Assembly (NCBI GenBank): GCA_964612065.1
Contig: CAZTCD010000011.1
Span: 1-54,885, forward strand
Reading direction: 5' to 3'
DNA length: 54,885 nt
Source of the DNA: JAKFYM01 sp964612065
GTDB taxonomy: Bacteria > Bdellovibrionota > UBA1018 > CAIPTA01
Within the stretch, counting starts at the first letter, position 1. Every line of letters starts with the position of its first letter. A model generated the notes under the pieces. That model ran no database searches, had not been told where the DNA came from, and saw only the letters and a list, made by a program, of their open reading frames with translations. A program made the translations under genes and the position numbers. This document shows, piece by piece, positions 35,195 to 43,788 of the stretch.

Positions 35195-36280
35195 TCAGAG
35201 GGTGCCAGGAACCCTGTCGCTATTGGGAGCGGTTTCCCGGGTACCCGTAGGGGTTTTGGGCAAATCGCTCACGGACTTTTCCAGAAGCTTCAAGGAATCG
35301 TTCACGCTGAAGGTTCTCCATTCGCCCTTGGAGGGGGTCACGATCGTGAGGCCGGGTTGCAGCTTTCCGGCGGACACCATTTCCAGGATCTGCGCGTAAA
35401 CTTTCGGCTGCTCGGCTGGCACGATATGCCCACTCTCCTGCACGAGGAAAACGCTTTCGTTGCTGTTGGCGGCGAGGCGCTCACGCACCACCTGCATCTG
35501 ATGCCGGAGGAGCATGGGATTCTCTTTGGCGGCAAGAATGAAAGTGCGCCGGGCGGTATCGCCCTTGTTCTTCCACTCGAAGCCCTCGGTGGCGCGGGAG
35601 AGGCGGATGTAGCCGTCGATCATCTCTTCACGCCGCTCGCGGGGAAGGGAGAAAGGCTTGATCATTCCGTCCACCTGGCCGCTCCACTGCATGCGGTAGG
35701 CGGTATCGAGCGAGGCGCGGGTGATGCCGGGGCCGAAAACGGGATTGAAGAGCTCACCGGCCTTAAGCCAGTTGCGGTACATCTCGAGCTCGGGGCTGAA
35801 GGCCGCCATGCTGGAGAGGGGAACGGAATCGATGATCTGCTTGAACTTGAGGGAAGGAGAAACCGCGCCGGTATAGGAAAGGGTTACCGGAATCAGTTCC
35901 CGCATTCCGTATTCGGCGGCCAGGGCGCGCGCGAGGCCGTGGGATTCCTCGGCCAGGGAGGCGAGGGTGGTCTCTTCGCGGTAAAAGCCGGCTTTTTCGC
36001 CGCGGGGAAGGGTGGCGATCGAAATCGGCTGCACGCTGAAGTTGAAGCCCACTACGCCGTATCCCTTTTTGATCAGTTCCTGGGCGGCAGGCTCTTCGAG
36101 AAGCAATCCGCGGTTCACTCCGGGAAGGAAAAGAAAGGTGGGTTTTCCAGCTTCGGGCTTGGCGATATCCACGCGGATCTGCCGGCCAGGGCCGAGTTTC
36201 TGAACCACGGAAATGGGTTTATTGGCAGCGAGGGTGGGAGCGGCCGTGAATGCGGCCAAGAGCAGGCTGAAAAACATCAT
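35195..36280 (-). CDS. Exported alpha/beta-hydrolase-fold protein
   Basis: A 361-residue protein with a signal peptide (M-M-F-F-S-L-L-L-A-A-F-T-A-A-P-T-L-A). The core reads as an alpha/beta hydrolase: strand F-L-F-L-P-G-V-N (oxyanion region), strand V-V-G-F-N-F-S, candidate nucleophile elbow V-T-L-S-Y-T-G, acid region F-I-L-A-A-K-E-N and catalytic His in E-S-G-H-I-V-P-A-E-Q-P. The elbow lacks the first Gly of G-x-S-x-G, so activity is plausible but not assured. The substrate is unknown. It is a single gene with its own terminator, and a structured AT-rich segment lies upstream between it and the cupin gene. Confidence 0.78.
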   Translation of the reverse strand: MMFFSLLLAAFTAAPTLAANKPISVVQKLGPGRQIRVDIAKPEAGKPTFLFLPGVNRGLLLEEPAAQELIKKGYGVVGFNFSVQPISIATLPRGEKAGFYREETTLASLAEESHGLARALAAEYGMRELIPVTLSYTGAVSPSLKFKQIIDSVPLSSMAAFSPELEMYRNWLKAGELFNPVFGPGITRASLDTAYRMQWSGQVDGMIKPFSLPRERREEMIDGYIRLSRATEGFEWKNKGDTARRTFILAAKENPMLLRHQMQVVRERLAANSNESVFLVQESGHIVPAEQPKVYAQILEMVSAGKLQPGLTIVTPSKGEWRTFSVNDSLKLLEKSVSDLPKTPTGTRETAPNSDRVPGTL

Positions 36281-36343
36281 ATGGAACTCCTTAACGGGTT
36301 TGGGAGGATGGGCGTTTTTAACCGACAGCGCTGCTGGTGGAAA

Positions 36344-36366
36344 GGGGAATTTTGGATAAAATCCCC
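36344..36366. other. AT-rich hairpin in the hydrolase/cupin intergenic region
   Basis: GGGGAATTTT (36344-36353) pairs with AAAATCCCC (36358-36366) around GGAT with one bulged base. It lies next to the larger structured segment 36376-36453. Confidence 0.4.
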
Positions 36367-36375
36367 ATGAAACTG

Positions 36376-36453
36376 CCTAAACAGAAGCCGTTAATCTTTC
36401 ACGAGATTAAAATAGAGTTTTGGCTCTAATTTTCTATGGAGATTCTGTTTAGG
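36376..36453. other. Three-way-junction-like structured segment
   Basis: CCTAAACAGAA (36376-36386) and TTCTGTTTAGG (36443-36453) form a perfect 11-base outer stem. Inside are a 7-base hairpin (36391-36397 with 36404-36410) and a second hairpin near 36411-36433 with one bulge. The layout P1/P2/P3 is what a small riboswitch or a compound operator could show. No known riboswitch core was recognised on either strand. Confidence 0.4.
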
Positions 36454-36481
36454 GCAGGCCTTTAATGTTGGTGAGGGGGCG

Positions 36482-36856
36482 ATGAAAGTTTTGAGAAGTT
36501 CCGAAATCAAGCACCGGGAGATGTGCTCTCTTCACACCGGAGAGAAGTTCGGCCTTTCGGCCATTCTCTCCGATTCCGTCGATTGCGAGGACCTGTTCCT
36601 GCGCCACGAGCTTTTGCCAGCGGGGTCGAGGTCCTCCTCTCCCCACTCTCATGCAGAAGTGGATGAGGTGGTGTTCGTGCTCGAAGGAACGCTAAGAGCG
36701 CACGAAGGAAAAGGCAGCCAAGTGCTCGAGGCGGGCGACTGCCTGTGCTTCCGGGCAGGCGATCCCGAGCTTCACTTTCTTTCCAACGAAGGGCCCAAGC
36801 AGGCAGTGTATCTTGTGATGAGCCGGAAGATTCCGGGGAACGATACCCGCTACTGA
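36482..36856 (+). CDS. Small single-domain cupin protein
   Basis: A 124-residue cupin. Motif 1 is visible as P-H-S-H-A-E-V-D-E-V-V-F-V-L-E-G and motif 2 as L-E-A-G-D-C-L-C-F-R-A-G-D-P-E-L-H-F, giving two His, a Glu and a third His as metal ligands. Substrate or ligand cannot be assigned; small cupins range from dioxygenases to sensors. There is no signal peptide. GGGGG lies close to the ATG. Its last 7 bases overlap the converging membrane protein gene. A structured AT-rich segment precedes it. Confidence 0.85.
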   Translation: MKVLRSSEIKHREMCSLHTGEKFGLSAILSDSVDCEDLFLRHELLPAGSRSSSPHSHAEVDEVVFVLEGTLRAHEGKGSQVLEAGDCLCFRAGDPELHFLSNEGPKQAVYLVMSRKIPGNDTRY

Positions 36857-37368
36857 GCAGGATCCGGCGCTCCGGCCGCTTTTCTCGCATCGCGGATCAC
36901 CAAAACCAGGCTCGCCACGGTTCCGAGAAAAGAGAGCCATTTCAGGGGGGTGCAGGCCGCAACGATGCGGGCCACGGGCTCGTCGGCTGCGGGGAAACGC
37001 TCCAGCAGATAACGGATGCCGTTCGTCTCCGCGAAATCGAAAAGGCCAGTGGCGGCGATGAAGCCAAAAGACAGCCAAAGCCTCCATCCCTTTCCCCGAT
37101 GGCTGGCCAGAAGGAAAAAAAAGAGCGAATAGGCCACAAGGAAGGCGGAATCGAGGCGGGTGATCAGCAAGTAACGGGAACGCCCGCTCTCACCGAGCTG
37201 CCAAAAAAGCGCCCCGATCTCCTGCGGCGGATAGGAGAGACGGGCGTCGAGGGTGGGGATCTGCCAGCCCAGCACCATCAGAGCGATCCAGAGGCACAGG
37301 GCCGCAGCCCCGGTGAAACGGAGGGCGGGAGGAGCCGCTAATACTTTATTCCAGGCAGATTTCAGCAA
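36850..37368 (-). CDS. Four-helix membrane protein of unknown function
   Basis: A 172-residue protein with four hydrophobic segments (about 18-38, 70-90, 96-112 and 140-158) and a periplasmic loop after the first. No catalytic motif was recognised. It is the last gene of the ndh-OMT series (15 bases after the O-methyltransferase gene), so it is likely co-transcribed with a respiratory NADH dehydrogenase. The family is not recognised. Confidence 0.65.
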   Translation of the reverse strand: MLKSAWNKVLAAPPALRFTGAAALCLWIALMVLGWQIPTLDARLSYPPQEIGALFWQLGESGRSRYLLITRLDSAFLVAYSLFFFLLASHRGKGWRLWLSFGFIAATGLFDFAETNGIRYLLERFPAADEPVARIVAACTPLKWLSFLGTVASLVLVIRDARKAAGAPDPAQ

Positions 37369-37383
37369 GCCGGAGGCCTCAGG

Positions 37384-38019
37384 CTAAAGCTTGCGCGCGA
37401 GCAGCATGCCGTCGCGCACGGGCAGCATCACCAGCTCCACGCGAGAGTCGGCTCTGGCGTGTTTGTTGAACTCCACGATATCCCACTCGCTCTTCTCTTT
37501 GGGGTCGAGAACGGATCCGCTCCAGAGCACGTTGTCCACCACGAGAAGCCCCCCGGTCCGCAGCATGGGAAGCACTTTGTCCCAGTAGGAAATATAATTT
37601 TGTTTATCCGCATCGATGAAGGCGAGGTCGAAGGCTTCCCCTTTCATCGTCTCAAGGGTTTCGAGGGCAGGCCCGAGTTTCAGTTCGATTTTGGAGCCGG
37701 CAGGATCCTTGCTCCAGTATTGCCGGGCCATTCCGGTGGAGCGATCGTCGATATCGCAGGTGATGAGCTTGCCGCCTTCGGGAAGCGCTCTCGCCATCGC
37801 GAGGGTGGAAAAGCCGGTAAAGGTGCCGAGCTCGAGCACGCGTTTGGCGCCCGTGAGCGAGATCAGCATGCCGAGGAAACGCCCTTCGAGCAGACCCACC
37901 TGCATCTGCGGGAGCTTCATCTCCCCATAGGTGGCTTCCTTCAGCTGATCGAACAGCTGGGGAAGGGGCGAGGTATGGGCCCGGCAGTAGTCTTCGATTT
38001 TTTTGTCTACGAGGTTCAT
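37384..38019 (-). CDS. SAM-dependent O-methyltransferase, caffeoyl-CoA OMT type
   Basis: A 211-residue class I methyltransferase of the Methyltransf_3 family. The SAM-binding loop is L-E-L-G-T-F-T-G-F-S-T, the acidic residue after strand 2 lies in I-T-C-D-I-D, and the metal-binding block is F-I-D-A-D-K-Q-N-Y followed by V-V-D-N-V-L-W-S-G. These enzymes methylate catechol-like hydroxyls with a divalent cation; the acceptor here is unknown. Its ATG directly abuts the stop of the NADH dehydrogenase gene, so the two are coupled. Methylation of a quinone-related compound would fit the context but is speculative. Confidence 0.9.
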   Translation of the reverse strand: MNLVDKKIEDYCRAHTSPLPQLFDQLKEATYGEMKLPQMQVGLLEGRFLGMLISLTGAKRVLELGTFTGFSTLAMARALPEGGKLITCDIDDRSTGMARQYWSKDPAGSKIELKLGPALETLETMKGEAFDLAFIDADKQNYISYWDKVLPMLRTGGLLVVDNVLWSGSVLDPKEKSEWDIVEFNKHARADSRVELVMLPVRDGMLLARKL

Positions 38020-39318
38020 TCAGTTCTCCCTTTTCCAGCTCTTGTTCACGATGAGGCGCGCCCCCCTGGTGAACGAGAAATAAGACCAGATCCATTGAAA
38101 GATCACGAAGGCGCGATTTTTGAAACCAATCAGATAATAGATATGCACGAAGATCCAGGCCAGCCAGGCCAAGAATCCATAGAGGCGGAGGCTTCCGTAT
38201 TGAACCACGGCCCGGGAACGCCCGATGGTGGCCATGATCCCTTTATCCACATAGTGGAAGGCTTCGGTGCTCTCTCCCCGGATGAGGCGAAGGATATTGA
38301 GAGCGGCATGCCTTCCTTCCTGCATAGCCACTGGAGCGAGGCCCGGGAGGGGGGCTCCGTTTTCCATTACGGCCGCCTGATCGCCGCATACGAAAACTTC
38401 GGGATGGCCAGGCAGGCTGAGGTCCGGGTTCACGAGCACGCGGCCGGATTTGTCGGTGGGAGCTTCCAGGTATTGATTCAGAGCACTGGGCTTTACGCCG
38501 GCGGCCCAGATCACGGTGGAGGCTTGGAGCGATTCCTGCCCCATCGCCACGCCTTCTTTTGAAACTTCTGTAACACGGGTATTGGTCCAAACCGCCACGC
38601 CCAGCTTTTCCAGATCACGAAGGGCCCTGGCCGAAGCTTCTTCAGAGAAGGCGGCCAGAACCCGAGGCCCGGCTTCGATCAAAACGATGCGGGTGCGGCG
38701 GGGATCGATATGCCGGAAATCGCTTTCGAGAGTGAAGCGGGAGATTTCTCCCAGCGCACCGGCAAGCTCCACGCCGGTGGGGCCGCCTCCGATCACGGCG
38801 AAGGTAAGAAGGGCCTTCTGGCGCTCGGGGTCCCGCTCGTTTTCGGCTTTTTCAAATGCGGTGAGCACGCGGCGGCGGATCTCGGTTGCCTGCTCGAGGG
38901 TTTTGAGGCCGGGGGCATTTTCTTCCCATTGATCGTGCCCGAAATAGGAATGCTGGGCACCTGTGGCCACGAGCAGGTAATCATAAGAAAGGGTTCCGAA
39001 ATCACCGGCAACTTCCCTGGCCGAAAGCCGGATTTCTTTCACTTCGCCCAGGATCACATCGGTGTTCTCGAATTCGGATAGCAGAGAACGAATGGGGTAG
39101 GCGATCTCCGCAGGGGAGAGGCCCGCCATGGCCACCTGATAGAGAAGGGGCTGGAAGAGGTGGTAATTGTGCCGATCAATCACGGTGAGGGAGAGCTGCT
39201 CTTTGCTTTGCCGCCCCAGAATCTTCGCCGCCTGCAAGCCGGCAAAGCCTGCGCCGATCACGATCACTTTTTTCGGTGCCGGGGAGGAATCGTCTGCGGA
39301 GCTTCGCTTCGGGCTCAT
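38020..39318 (-). CDS. ndh: Type II NADH dehydrogenase (NDH-2)
   Basis: A 432-residue flavoprotein that oxidises NADH and reduces quinone without pumping protons. The FAD-binding G-A-G-F-A-G-L lies near residue 22 and the NADH-binding G-G-G-P-T-G-V-E-L-A near 175. A-Q-H-S-Y and C-G-D-Q-A-A-V are further conserved points, the latter contacting FAD. The C-terminal 60 residues are hydrophobic and aromatic-rich and should attach the enzyme to the membrane. The first 15 residues are a Ser/Lys-rich extension. It heads the series ndh, OMT, four-helix membrane protein with no gap to the second gene. Confidence 0.92.
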   Translation of the reverse strand: MSPKRSSADDSSPAPKKVIVIGAGFAGLQAAKILGRQSKEQLSLTVIDRHNYHLFQPLLYQVAMAGLSPAEIAYPIRSLLSEFENTDVILGEVKEIRLSAREVAGDFGTLSYDYLLVATGAQHSYFGHDQWEENAPGLKTLEQATEIRRRVLTAFEKAENERDPERQKALLTFAVIGGGPTGVELAGALGEISRFTLESDFRHIDPRRTRIVLIEAGPRVLAAFSEEASARALRDLEKLGVAVWTNTRVTEVSKEGVAMGQESLQASTVIWAAGVKPSALNQYLEAPTDKSGRVLVNPDLSLPGHPEVFVCGDQAAVMENGAPLPGLAPVAMQEGRHAALNILRLIRGESTEAFHYVDKGIMATIGRSRAVVQYGSLRLYGFLAWLAWIFVHIYYLIGFKNRAFVIFQWIWSYFSFTRGARLIVNKSWKREN

Positions 39319-39414
39319 GGCTCTCTTGTAGCACAGCCCGTGCGTTCAGGCCCATTTCTCGGCTTATGGATGTGATACGGGGAATTTCGGTGCGTTCACC
39401 GCCGTCTCAGGCGC

Positions 39415-40017
39415 CTAGGCCGCCTGTTTTTTAACTCGGCGCCTCTCGAGCAGTAGCTCTTTCGCGGCTGTGATCTTCCGCACCTGGAAGTTGGCGAAGG
39501 AGCCTGCATTGTGGTCCGGATGCACTTTTTTGATCCAGAAGCGGAAGGCTCTCTTGATGGTGCGAGTGGCGGCGTTTTCCGGAACTGCCAGCACCTCGTG
39601 CGGCTCTCCTCGATAGTTCGGAGATTTCGGAAGATCGGCCAGCGGAGTGTGGCCCGCGGCCTTCAGGCGGAAAGGGCTCGGGCGGCTCGGCCGAGGCGTT
39701 TCGATAGTGGGTTCTTCCTCCACTTCCTCTTTTTTCATGGCGGTGTAGAAGCCCGGCTGCCCCGGCTGAGCATGGAGAGGCGTGACTTCGATCTCCTCCT
39801 CCTCGAGGGCTTGCTCCTGCCGCTTCTTTCTCTCGCTCTGGCGCGTGGGAATATGCCAGCGGAAGGAATCGGCGAGGAAGCGGTTGGCGGCCCGATCGGC
39901 CTGCATGATCAGCAGGAAATAAAGCACGCCCACCACGGCGAAACCGAACTGCTTATAGAAGAAGATTTCCGTAAGCGCGAAAGGAAGGAAGCAGATGAAA
40001 AGGATGATTTTCAGCAT
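39415..40017 (-). CDS. Membrane-anchored C-terminal J-domain protein
   Basis: A 200-residue protein. The N terminus has two hydrophobic segments (4-20 and 25-40), then a charged linker with Glu-rich stretches (E-E-E-E-I-E-V) and Pro-rich spacing. The last 65 residues form a J-domain: helix I 'EPHEVLAVPENA', helix II 'IKRAFRFWIKKV', the H-P-D motif and helix III 'ITAAKELLLE'. It should recruit and stimulate DnaK at the membrane surface, as a DjlA/type III J-protein does. The client is unknown. There is no Gly/Phe region or zinc finger. Confidence 0.8.
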   Translation of the reverse strand: MLKIILFICFLPFALTEIFFYKQFGFAVVGVLYFLLIMQADRAANRFLADSFRWHIPTRQSERKKRQEQALEEEEIEVTPLHAQPGQPGFYTAMKKEEVEEEPTIETPRPSRPSPFRLKAAGHTPLADLPKSPNYRGEPHEVLAVPENAATRTIKRAFRFWIKKVHPDHNAGSFANFQVRKITAAKELLLERRRVKKQAA

Positions 40018-40124
40018 GGCTTTTTACCTTTGGCGCAGCCGGGAGCTGCGCCTATCCCTAAGGCTTTATCGGCCGAAAACGGGCAGGGGCGCAGAAAAGT
40101 TCGGCAAAAAAAGCCTTAAAAACC

Positions 40125-40158
40125 AATAAAATAGGAGCCATTAGGCTCCTATTTTATT
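40125..40158. terminator. Perfect 15-bp terminator hairpin
   Basis: Arms 40125-40139 and 40144-40158 are perfectly complementary around ATTA. The inner stem is GC-containing and the outer part is A/T-only, so a U-rich run follows in both directions. It lies 32 bases after the desaturase stop (minus strand) and separates it from the J-protein gene. Confidence 0.85.
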
Positions 40159-40190
40159 CGGTGAATTGTCCTTTGAGCGGTCTCTTTGAC

Positions 40191-41390
40191 TTAGGCGAAA
40201 GCCGGCTGCCTTCTCGCCGCCTCAAGCTGCGCTCGGAACTCGTTCAGGGCCAGCTCAAGAGCCTGCTTTTCTTCCCGAAGCTTTCGCTTCAAGAGGCGCT
40301 TGCGCGCTCCCGTATAGCGGGCTCCCTGTTTCGATTTTTCTTCCTTCCAGGCCTGAAACTCCCTCAGCTTCAGCTGGAAATCGTGAAGTTTCTGTTCGAG
40401 AGAAACCCTCATCTCCTCTAGCCGGGCGGGAAGCTCGCGCTTGCTGAGCGCGCGGAACTGATCGAGAGAGGTTTCCATCCGGGCCTTGAGGATGATGGCG
40501 TCCGGGGTGCGCTTGAGGTTATGGGCGAGACCCAGCTTTTCGAGCGTGGAGATGAACCATTTCGAAGGATCCCAGTGGTACCAGCGCACGCCGTTGCGGT
40601 AGTCGGAGCCGAAGGCGTGGTGGAAGTTGTGGTAGCCCTCGCCGTTCGTAAGAAGAGCGAAAACCCACGAATCCCGCGCCGAATTCTTGGTGGAGTAAGG
40701 TTGGCTGCCGAACATATGGCAGGCGGAATTGATGAAAAAGGTCATGTGCTGCAGGAATACCGTGCGGAAGAGGCCGCCCCAGAAAAATCCGGCGAGCGGG
40801 CGGTCCACCATCCAGCCGAGGAGGGTAGGGATGCCGAAGGCTACGAAGGCGGAGAGAGGCAGATAGTATTTGTGCTGCCATAGCACCATTTTGTCGCTCA
40901 TCAGATCGGGGGCGTTGGTGAGGGTGCGGCTGGGAGGATCATCGTAAAAAATCCAGCCCATATGCGCGTAGAAAAAACCGCGGTTGATGTTGTAGGGATC
41001 ACCGTCTTTGTCCACGAAGCGGTGGTGGTAGCGATGATCGGAGCTCCACTTCAGGGCGGAATTTTCCACGCAGCCAGCGCCGAAGAAGAGCAGGAAGAAC
41101 TTCACCAGCGGATGGGTTTCAAAGGTCTGGTGCGCAAAGAGGCGGTGGTAGCCGGCCGTGAGCGAGATCCCCGTGGTGAAGATCATGAAGGAATAAATCA
41201 GGAAATCGGCGAGCGCGAAGCCCTGGGTGTAGAGCACATAGGGCATCAGGCCGATGGTGAGCAAGGGGGTGATCACGATGAAAGCAGTATTGGTCCAGCT
41301 GATTTTTCCGTTCCAATGGGGATTGTGCTGGAATTTTTTTTCGGTGGTTTTTGGGCTCGTATCCGCGCCTGCGTCTCTCTTGGACTGCAT
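40191..41390 (-). CDS. Acyl-CoA/fatty acid delta-9-type desaturase with charged tail
   Basis: A 399-residue membrane di-iron enzyme. Three His boxes are seen: H-R-L-F-A-H, H-R-Y-H-H and H-N-F-H-H, with the fourth metal-site region H-M-F-G-S. Four membrane segments surround them. The closing W-Y-H-W-D-P-S-K-W is typical of acyl-CoA desaturases. After the catalytic domain (ending near 310) comes a tail of about 85 residues rich in Lys, Glu, Arg and Leu with heptad-like spacing, absent from the standard enzyme. GGAGGAG precedes the ATG. It would introduce a double bond into membrane fatty acids; positional specificity is inferred. Confidence 0.92.
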   Translation of the reverse strand: MQSKRDAGADTSPKTTEKKFQHNPHWNGKISWTNTAFIVITPLLTIGLMPYVLYTQGFALADFLIYSFMIFTTGISLTAGYHRLFAHQTFETHPLVKFFLLFFGAGCVENSALKWSSDHRYHHRFVDKDGDPYNINRGFFYAHMGWIFYDDPPSRTLTNAPDLMSDKMVLWQHKYYLPLSAFVAFGIPTLLGWMVDRPLAGFFWGGLFRTVFLQHMTFFINSACHMFGSQPYSTKNSARDSWVFALLTNGEGYHNFHHAFGSDYRNGVRWYHWDPSKWFISTLEKLGLAHNLKRTPDAIILKARMETSLDQFRALSKRELPARLEEMRVSLEQKLHDFQLKLREFQAWKEEKSKQGARYTGARKRLLKRKLREEKQALELALNEFRAQLEAARRQPAFA

Positions 41391-41482
41391 AACCTGAACT
41401 CCTCCATGTGCGGGATGCTTCCCGTCACCTAAAGTTTAAACCTGAGCGCGGGTAAAAGCTACGCTCTCTTGCTTTGAGGATT

Positions 41483-42856
41483 TTATTGGTTTCTGAGTTG
41501 ATTTAACGCGTTGAGAGCGGCCACTTTATAGGCCTCCGCGAAGGTCGGGTAGTTGAACACATTTCCCACCAGGAATTCCACCGGGGCCTCGAGGGCCTGC
41601 GCCACTTGCCCGATATGAATCAGCTCGCTGGCCCCCGTTCCGAACGCATGCACGCCGAGGATGCGTCGGGTGTCCTTGTGCACGAGCAGTTTCACGAAGC
41701 CTTCGTTCTCGCCCATGATCAGCCCACGCGCGAGCTCCCGGTAGAAAGCGCGCCCCACCACATAGGGAATGGATTTCTCTTTCAGCTCGGGTTCGAGCCG
41801 CCCCACGCTGGAAATTTCCGGGATCGTATAGATGCCGGAGGGGAAGGAGGCGGGAAAGCCTTCGGTTTCGAGGCCGAAAAGGCGGGAGGACGCAATCCTT
41901 CCCTGCTCTGCGCTCGCCGCCGCAAGGGCCGGGGGCCCGATCACATCCCCGACGGCGCAGATGTGGGGGAGATTGGTTTGATACGTTTCCGGATCCACCT
42001 TGATCTGGCCCCGGTCGTCGAGAAGCACGCCGATGCTTTCCAGCCCGAGCGAAGCGGTATTGGCCTGGCGGCCAAGGCAAACGAGCGCGGCCTCTCCTGT
42101 CCAGGTTTGGTTCCCGATTTTGATCTCGAGTTTCGCGGAGCTTCCTTTTGTTTTGGCCGCTTGCAGGGCGCCGAGCTCGGAACCCAAAGCAATCGAGATC
42201 CCCGCCGACTCAAAGCGCGCCTGAAGCGCGGCAACGGCCTCGTGGTCCACTCCCCGGAGAAGCTCCATTCGCCGATCGGCCAGCGTAACTTTTGCGCCAA
42301 GCTCCGCGAAAATCGAGGCATATTCGCAGCCGATCACGCCTGCCCCCAGCACCAGCAGGCGCTTGGGTAGGGATTTCAGGCCGAGGATCGAATCGGAATC
42401 GTAAACCGGGCCTCCGAGGCCGGAGTGGAATTCGGGCGGGCGGCGCGGGCTGGTGCCGGTGGCGATCACAAAATGCTTCGCGTGAACCTTGTGCTCGCCT
42501 GCGCTGATTTCGAGAGAATGAGGGCCCACAAAGCGGGCGCTGCCTCGCAGGAAACGGATCCCGTTTCTCTCAAGCTGGTGCAGGATCACCCGGCTTTCTT
42601 CCTGTATCACCTGCTGCATTCGCTTGAGCGAGGAGCGGAAGTTGTCCCGGCGGCCCGGATGCAGCGCCGCCTCTCTCAGGCTTTTGCTGGGAACGGTGCC
42701 GAAAAAGGCGCAACCCCCGCCCGGGCCGTTGCGGTCCACCACGATCACGGTTTTTCCGATCTTGGCGGCTTGAACGGCCGCGCGCATGCCGCCCGGTCCG
42801 GAGCCGATCACGGCGAGATCATACTCGCCGGGGGCGGTGTCTTTGCCTTTGGTCAT
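41483..42856 (-). CDS. sthA: Soluble pyridine nucleotide transhydrogenase, SthA type
   Basis: A 457-residue FAD enzyme of the disulfide-reductase fold. FAD binds at G-S-G-P-G-G (18-23) and NAD(P) at G-A-G-V-I-G-C-E-Y. The site that holds the redox disulfide in lipoamide dehydrogenase reads G-G-G-C49-A-F-F-G-T54-V-P-S-K: only the first Cys is kept, as in SthA. Y-T-I-P-E-I-S-S-V-G is a further SthA-like block. It should exchange reducing equivalents between NADPH and NADH. It is the last gene of slyD-rarD-sthA, 12 bases after rarD. Confidence 0.88.
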   Translation of the reverse strand: MTKGKDTAPGEYDLAVIGSGPGGMRAAVQAAKIGKTVIVVDRNGPGGGCAFFGTVPSKSLREAALHPGRRDNFRSSLKRMQQVIQEESRVILHQLERNGIRFLRGSARFVGPHSLEISAGEHKVHAKHFVIATGTSPRRPPEFHSGLGGPVYDSDSILGLKSLPKRLLVLGAGVIGCEYASIFAELGAKVTLADRRMELLRGVDHEAVAALQARFESAGISIALGSELGALQAAKTKGSSAKLEIKIGNQTWTGEAALVCLGRQANTASLGLESIGVLLDDRGQIKVDPETYQTNLPHICAVGDVIGPPALAAASAEQGRIASSRLFGLETEGFPASFPSGIYTIPEISSVGRLEPELKEKSIPYVVGRAFYRELARGLIMGENEGFVKLLVHKDTRRILGVHAFGTGASELIHIGQVAQALEAPVEFLVGNVFNYPTFAEAYKVAALNALNQLRNQ

Positions 42857-42868
42857 CAGGAAATTATT

Positions 42869-43768
42869 TCAGGCATTGGCCCGGGAGGCAATCCGGGAGC
42901 GGCGGGCCAGATCCAGAATGAAAAAGGCGAGACCGGTCCAGATGAAAAGAAAGCCGGTAGCGCGGGCCAGGGAAAAAGGCTCATGGTAAACGAATACGCC
43001 CAGAAAGAACTGCAGGCTGGGGCTGAGGAACTGCACGAAACCCAAAACGGTCAGAGGAAGAAAGAGCGCGGCCTCGGCAAAGGCCAGAAGGGGCACGGTG
43101 GTAACGATGCCGGAAAGGATAAGCCAGCCCCATTCGACGGAAGAGGCGCTGAAGGCGTGTAAGCCTTGGGGGGTGTTTTGGTGGAGCCAGGCCAGGCCGA
43201 GCAGCGCCGGCGGAAGGAGATAGAGGGTTTCCACCGAGGTGGCCTGCAAGGTGGGGAGGCGGGCGAGTTTGCGGGTGAGCCCGTAGAGAGCAAAAGAAAG
43301 GGCCAGCAACAGAGCGATCCAGGGAGGGCGCCCCGTGCTCCAGGTGAGCCAGGCTACCCCGAGGGCCGCCAGAAGAAAGGAAACCTTCTGCAAAGGATTC
43401 ATCTTTTCCTTTAAGAGAAGGGTGCCTAGCGCCATGTTCAGAAGGGGATTTAGAAAATAACCCAGCGAGCTTTCCACGATATGGCCGTTGGTGACGGCCC
43501 AGATGTAGAGGCTCCAGTTGAAGCCGATGAAGAGCGTGGACACTGTTAAAGCGGCGAGAGAGGAGGCGGAACGCAAGAGCTTGAAGGTAGAAGAAAAAGT
43601 TCCTCTCCAGAGGAGGACCGGAAAAAGCGAAAGAAGGGAGAAGAGCACCCTCCAGCCGATCAGCTCCCAGGAGGGGAAATCTGGAAGCTGCTTCCAATAG
43701 GCAGGCACAAAGCCCCACCACCCGTAGGCGAGCACGGCCAGGCCGAGAGGGGTTTTGAGGCTTTTCAT
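42869..43768 (-). CDS. rarD: EamA-family transporter RarD
   Basis: A 299-residue protein with about ten membrane helices. Conserved RarD points are Y-G-W-W-G-F-V-P-A-Y-W-K near the start, W-R-V-L-F-S, N-W-x-L-Y-I-W-A-V-T-N-G-H-I-V-E-S-S-L-G-Y-F and the G-F-V-Q-F-L-S-P-S-L-Q-F block. RarD belongs to the drug/metabolite transporter superfamily; the E. coli name derives from chloramphenicol sensitivity, but the native substrate is unknown. It lies 20 bases after slyD and 12 before sthA, so all three share one transcript. No clear Shine-Dalgarno precedes the ATG. Confidence 0.9.
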   Translation of the reverse strand: MKSLKTPLGLAVLAYGWWGFVPAYWKQLPDFPSWELIGWRVLFSLLSLFPVLLWRGTFSSTFKLLRSASSLAALTVSTLFIGFNWSLYIWAVTNGHIVESSLGYFLNPLLNMALGTLLLKEKMNPLQKVSFLLAALGVAWLTWSTGRPPWIALLLALSFALYGLTRKLARLPTLQATSVETLYLLPPALLGLAWLHQNTPQGLHAFSASSVEWGWLILSGIVTTVPLLAFAEAALFLPLTVLGFVQFLSPSLQFFLGVFVYHEPFSLARATGFLFIWTGLAFFILDLARRSRIASRANA

Positions 43769-43788
43769 AAAACGGGATTAATGGGGGC

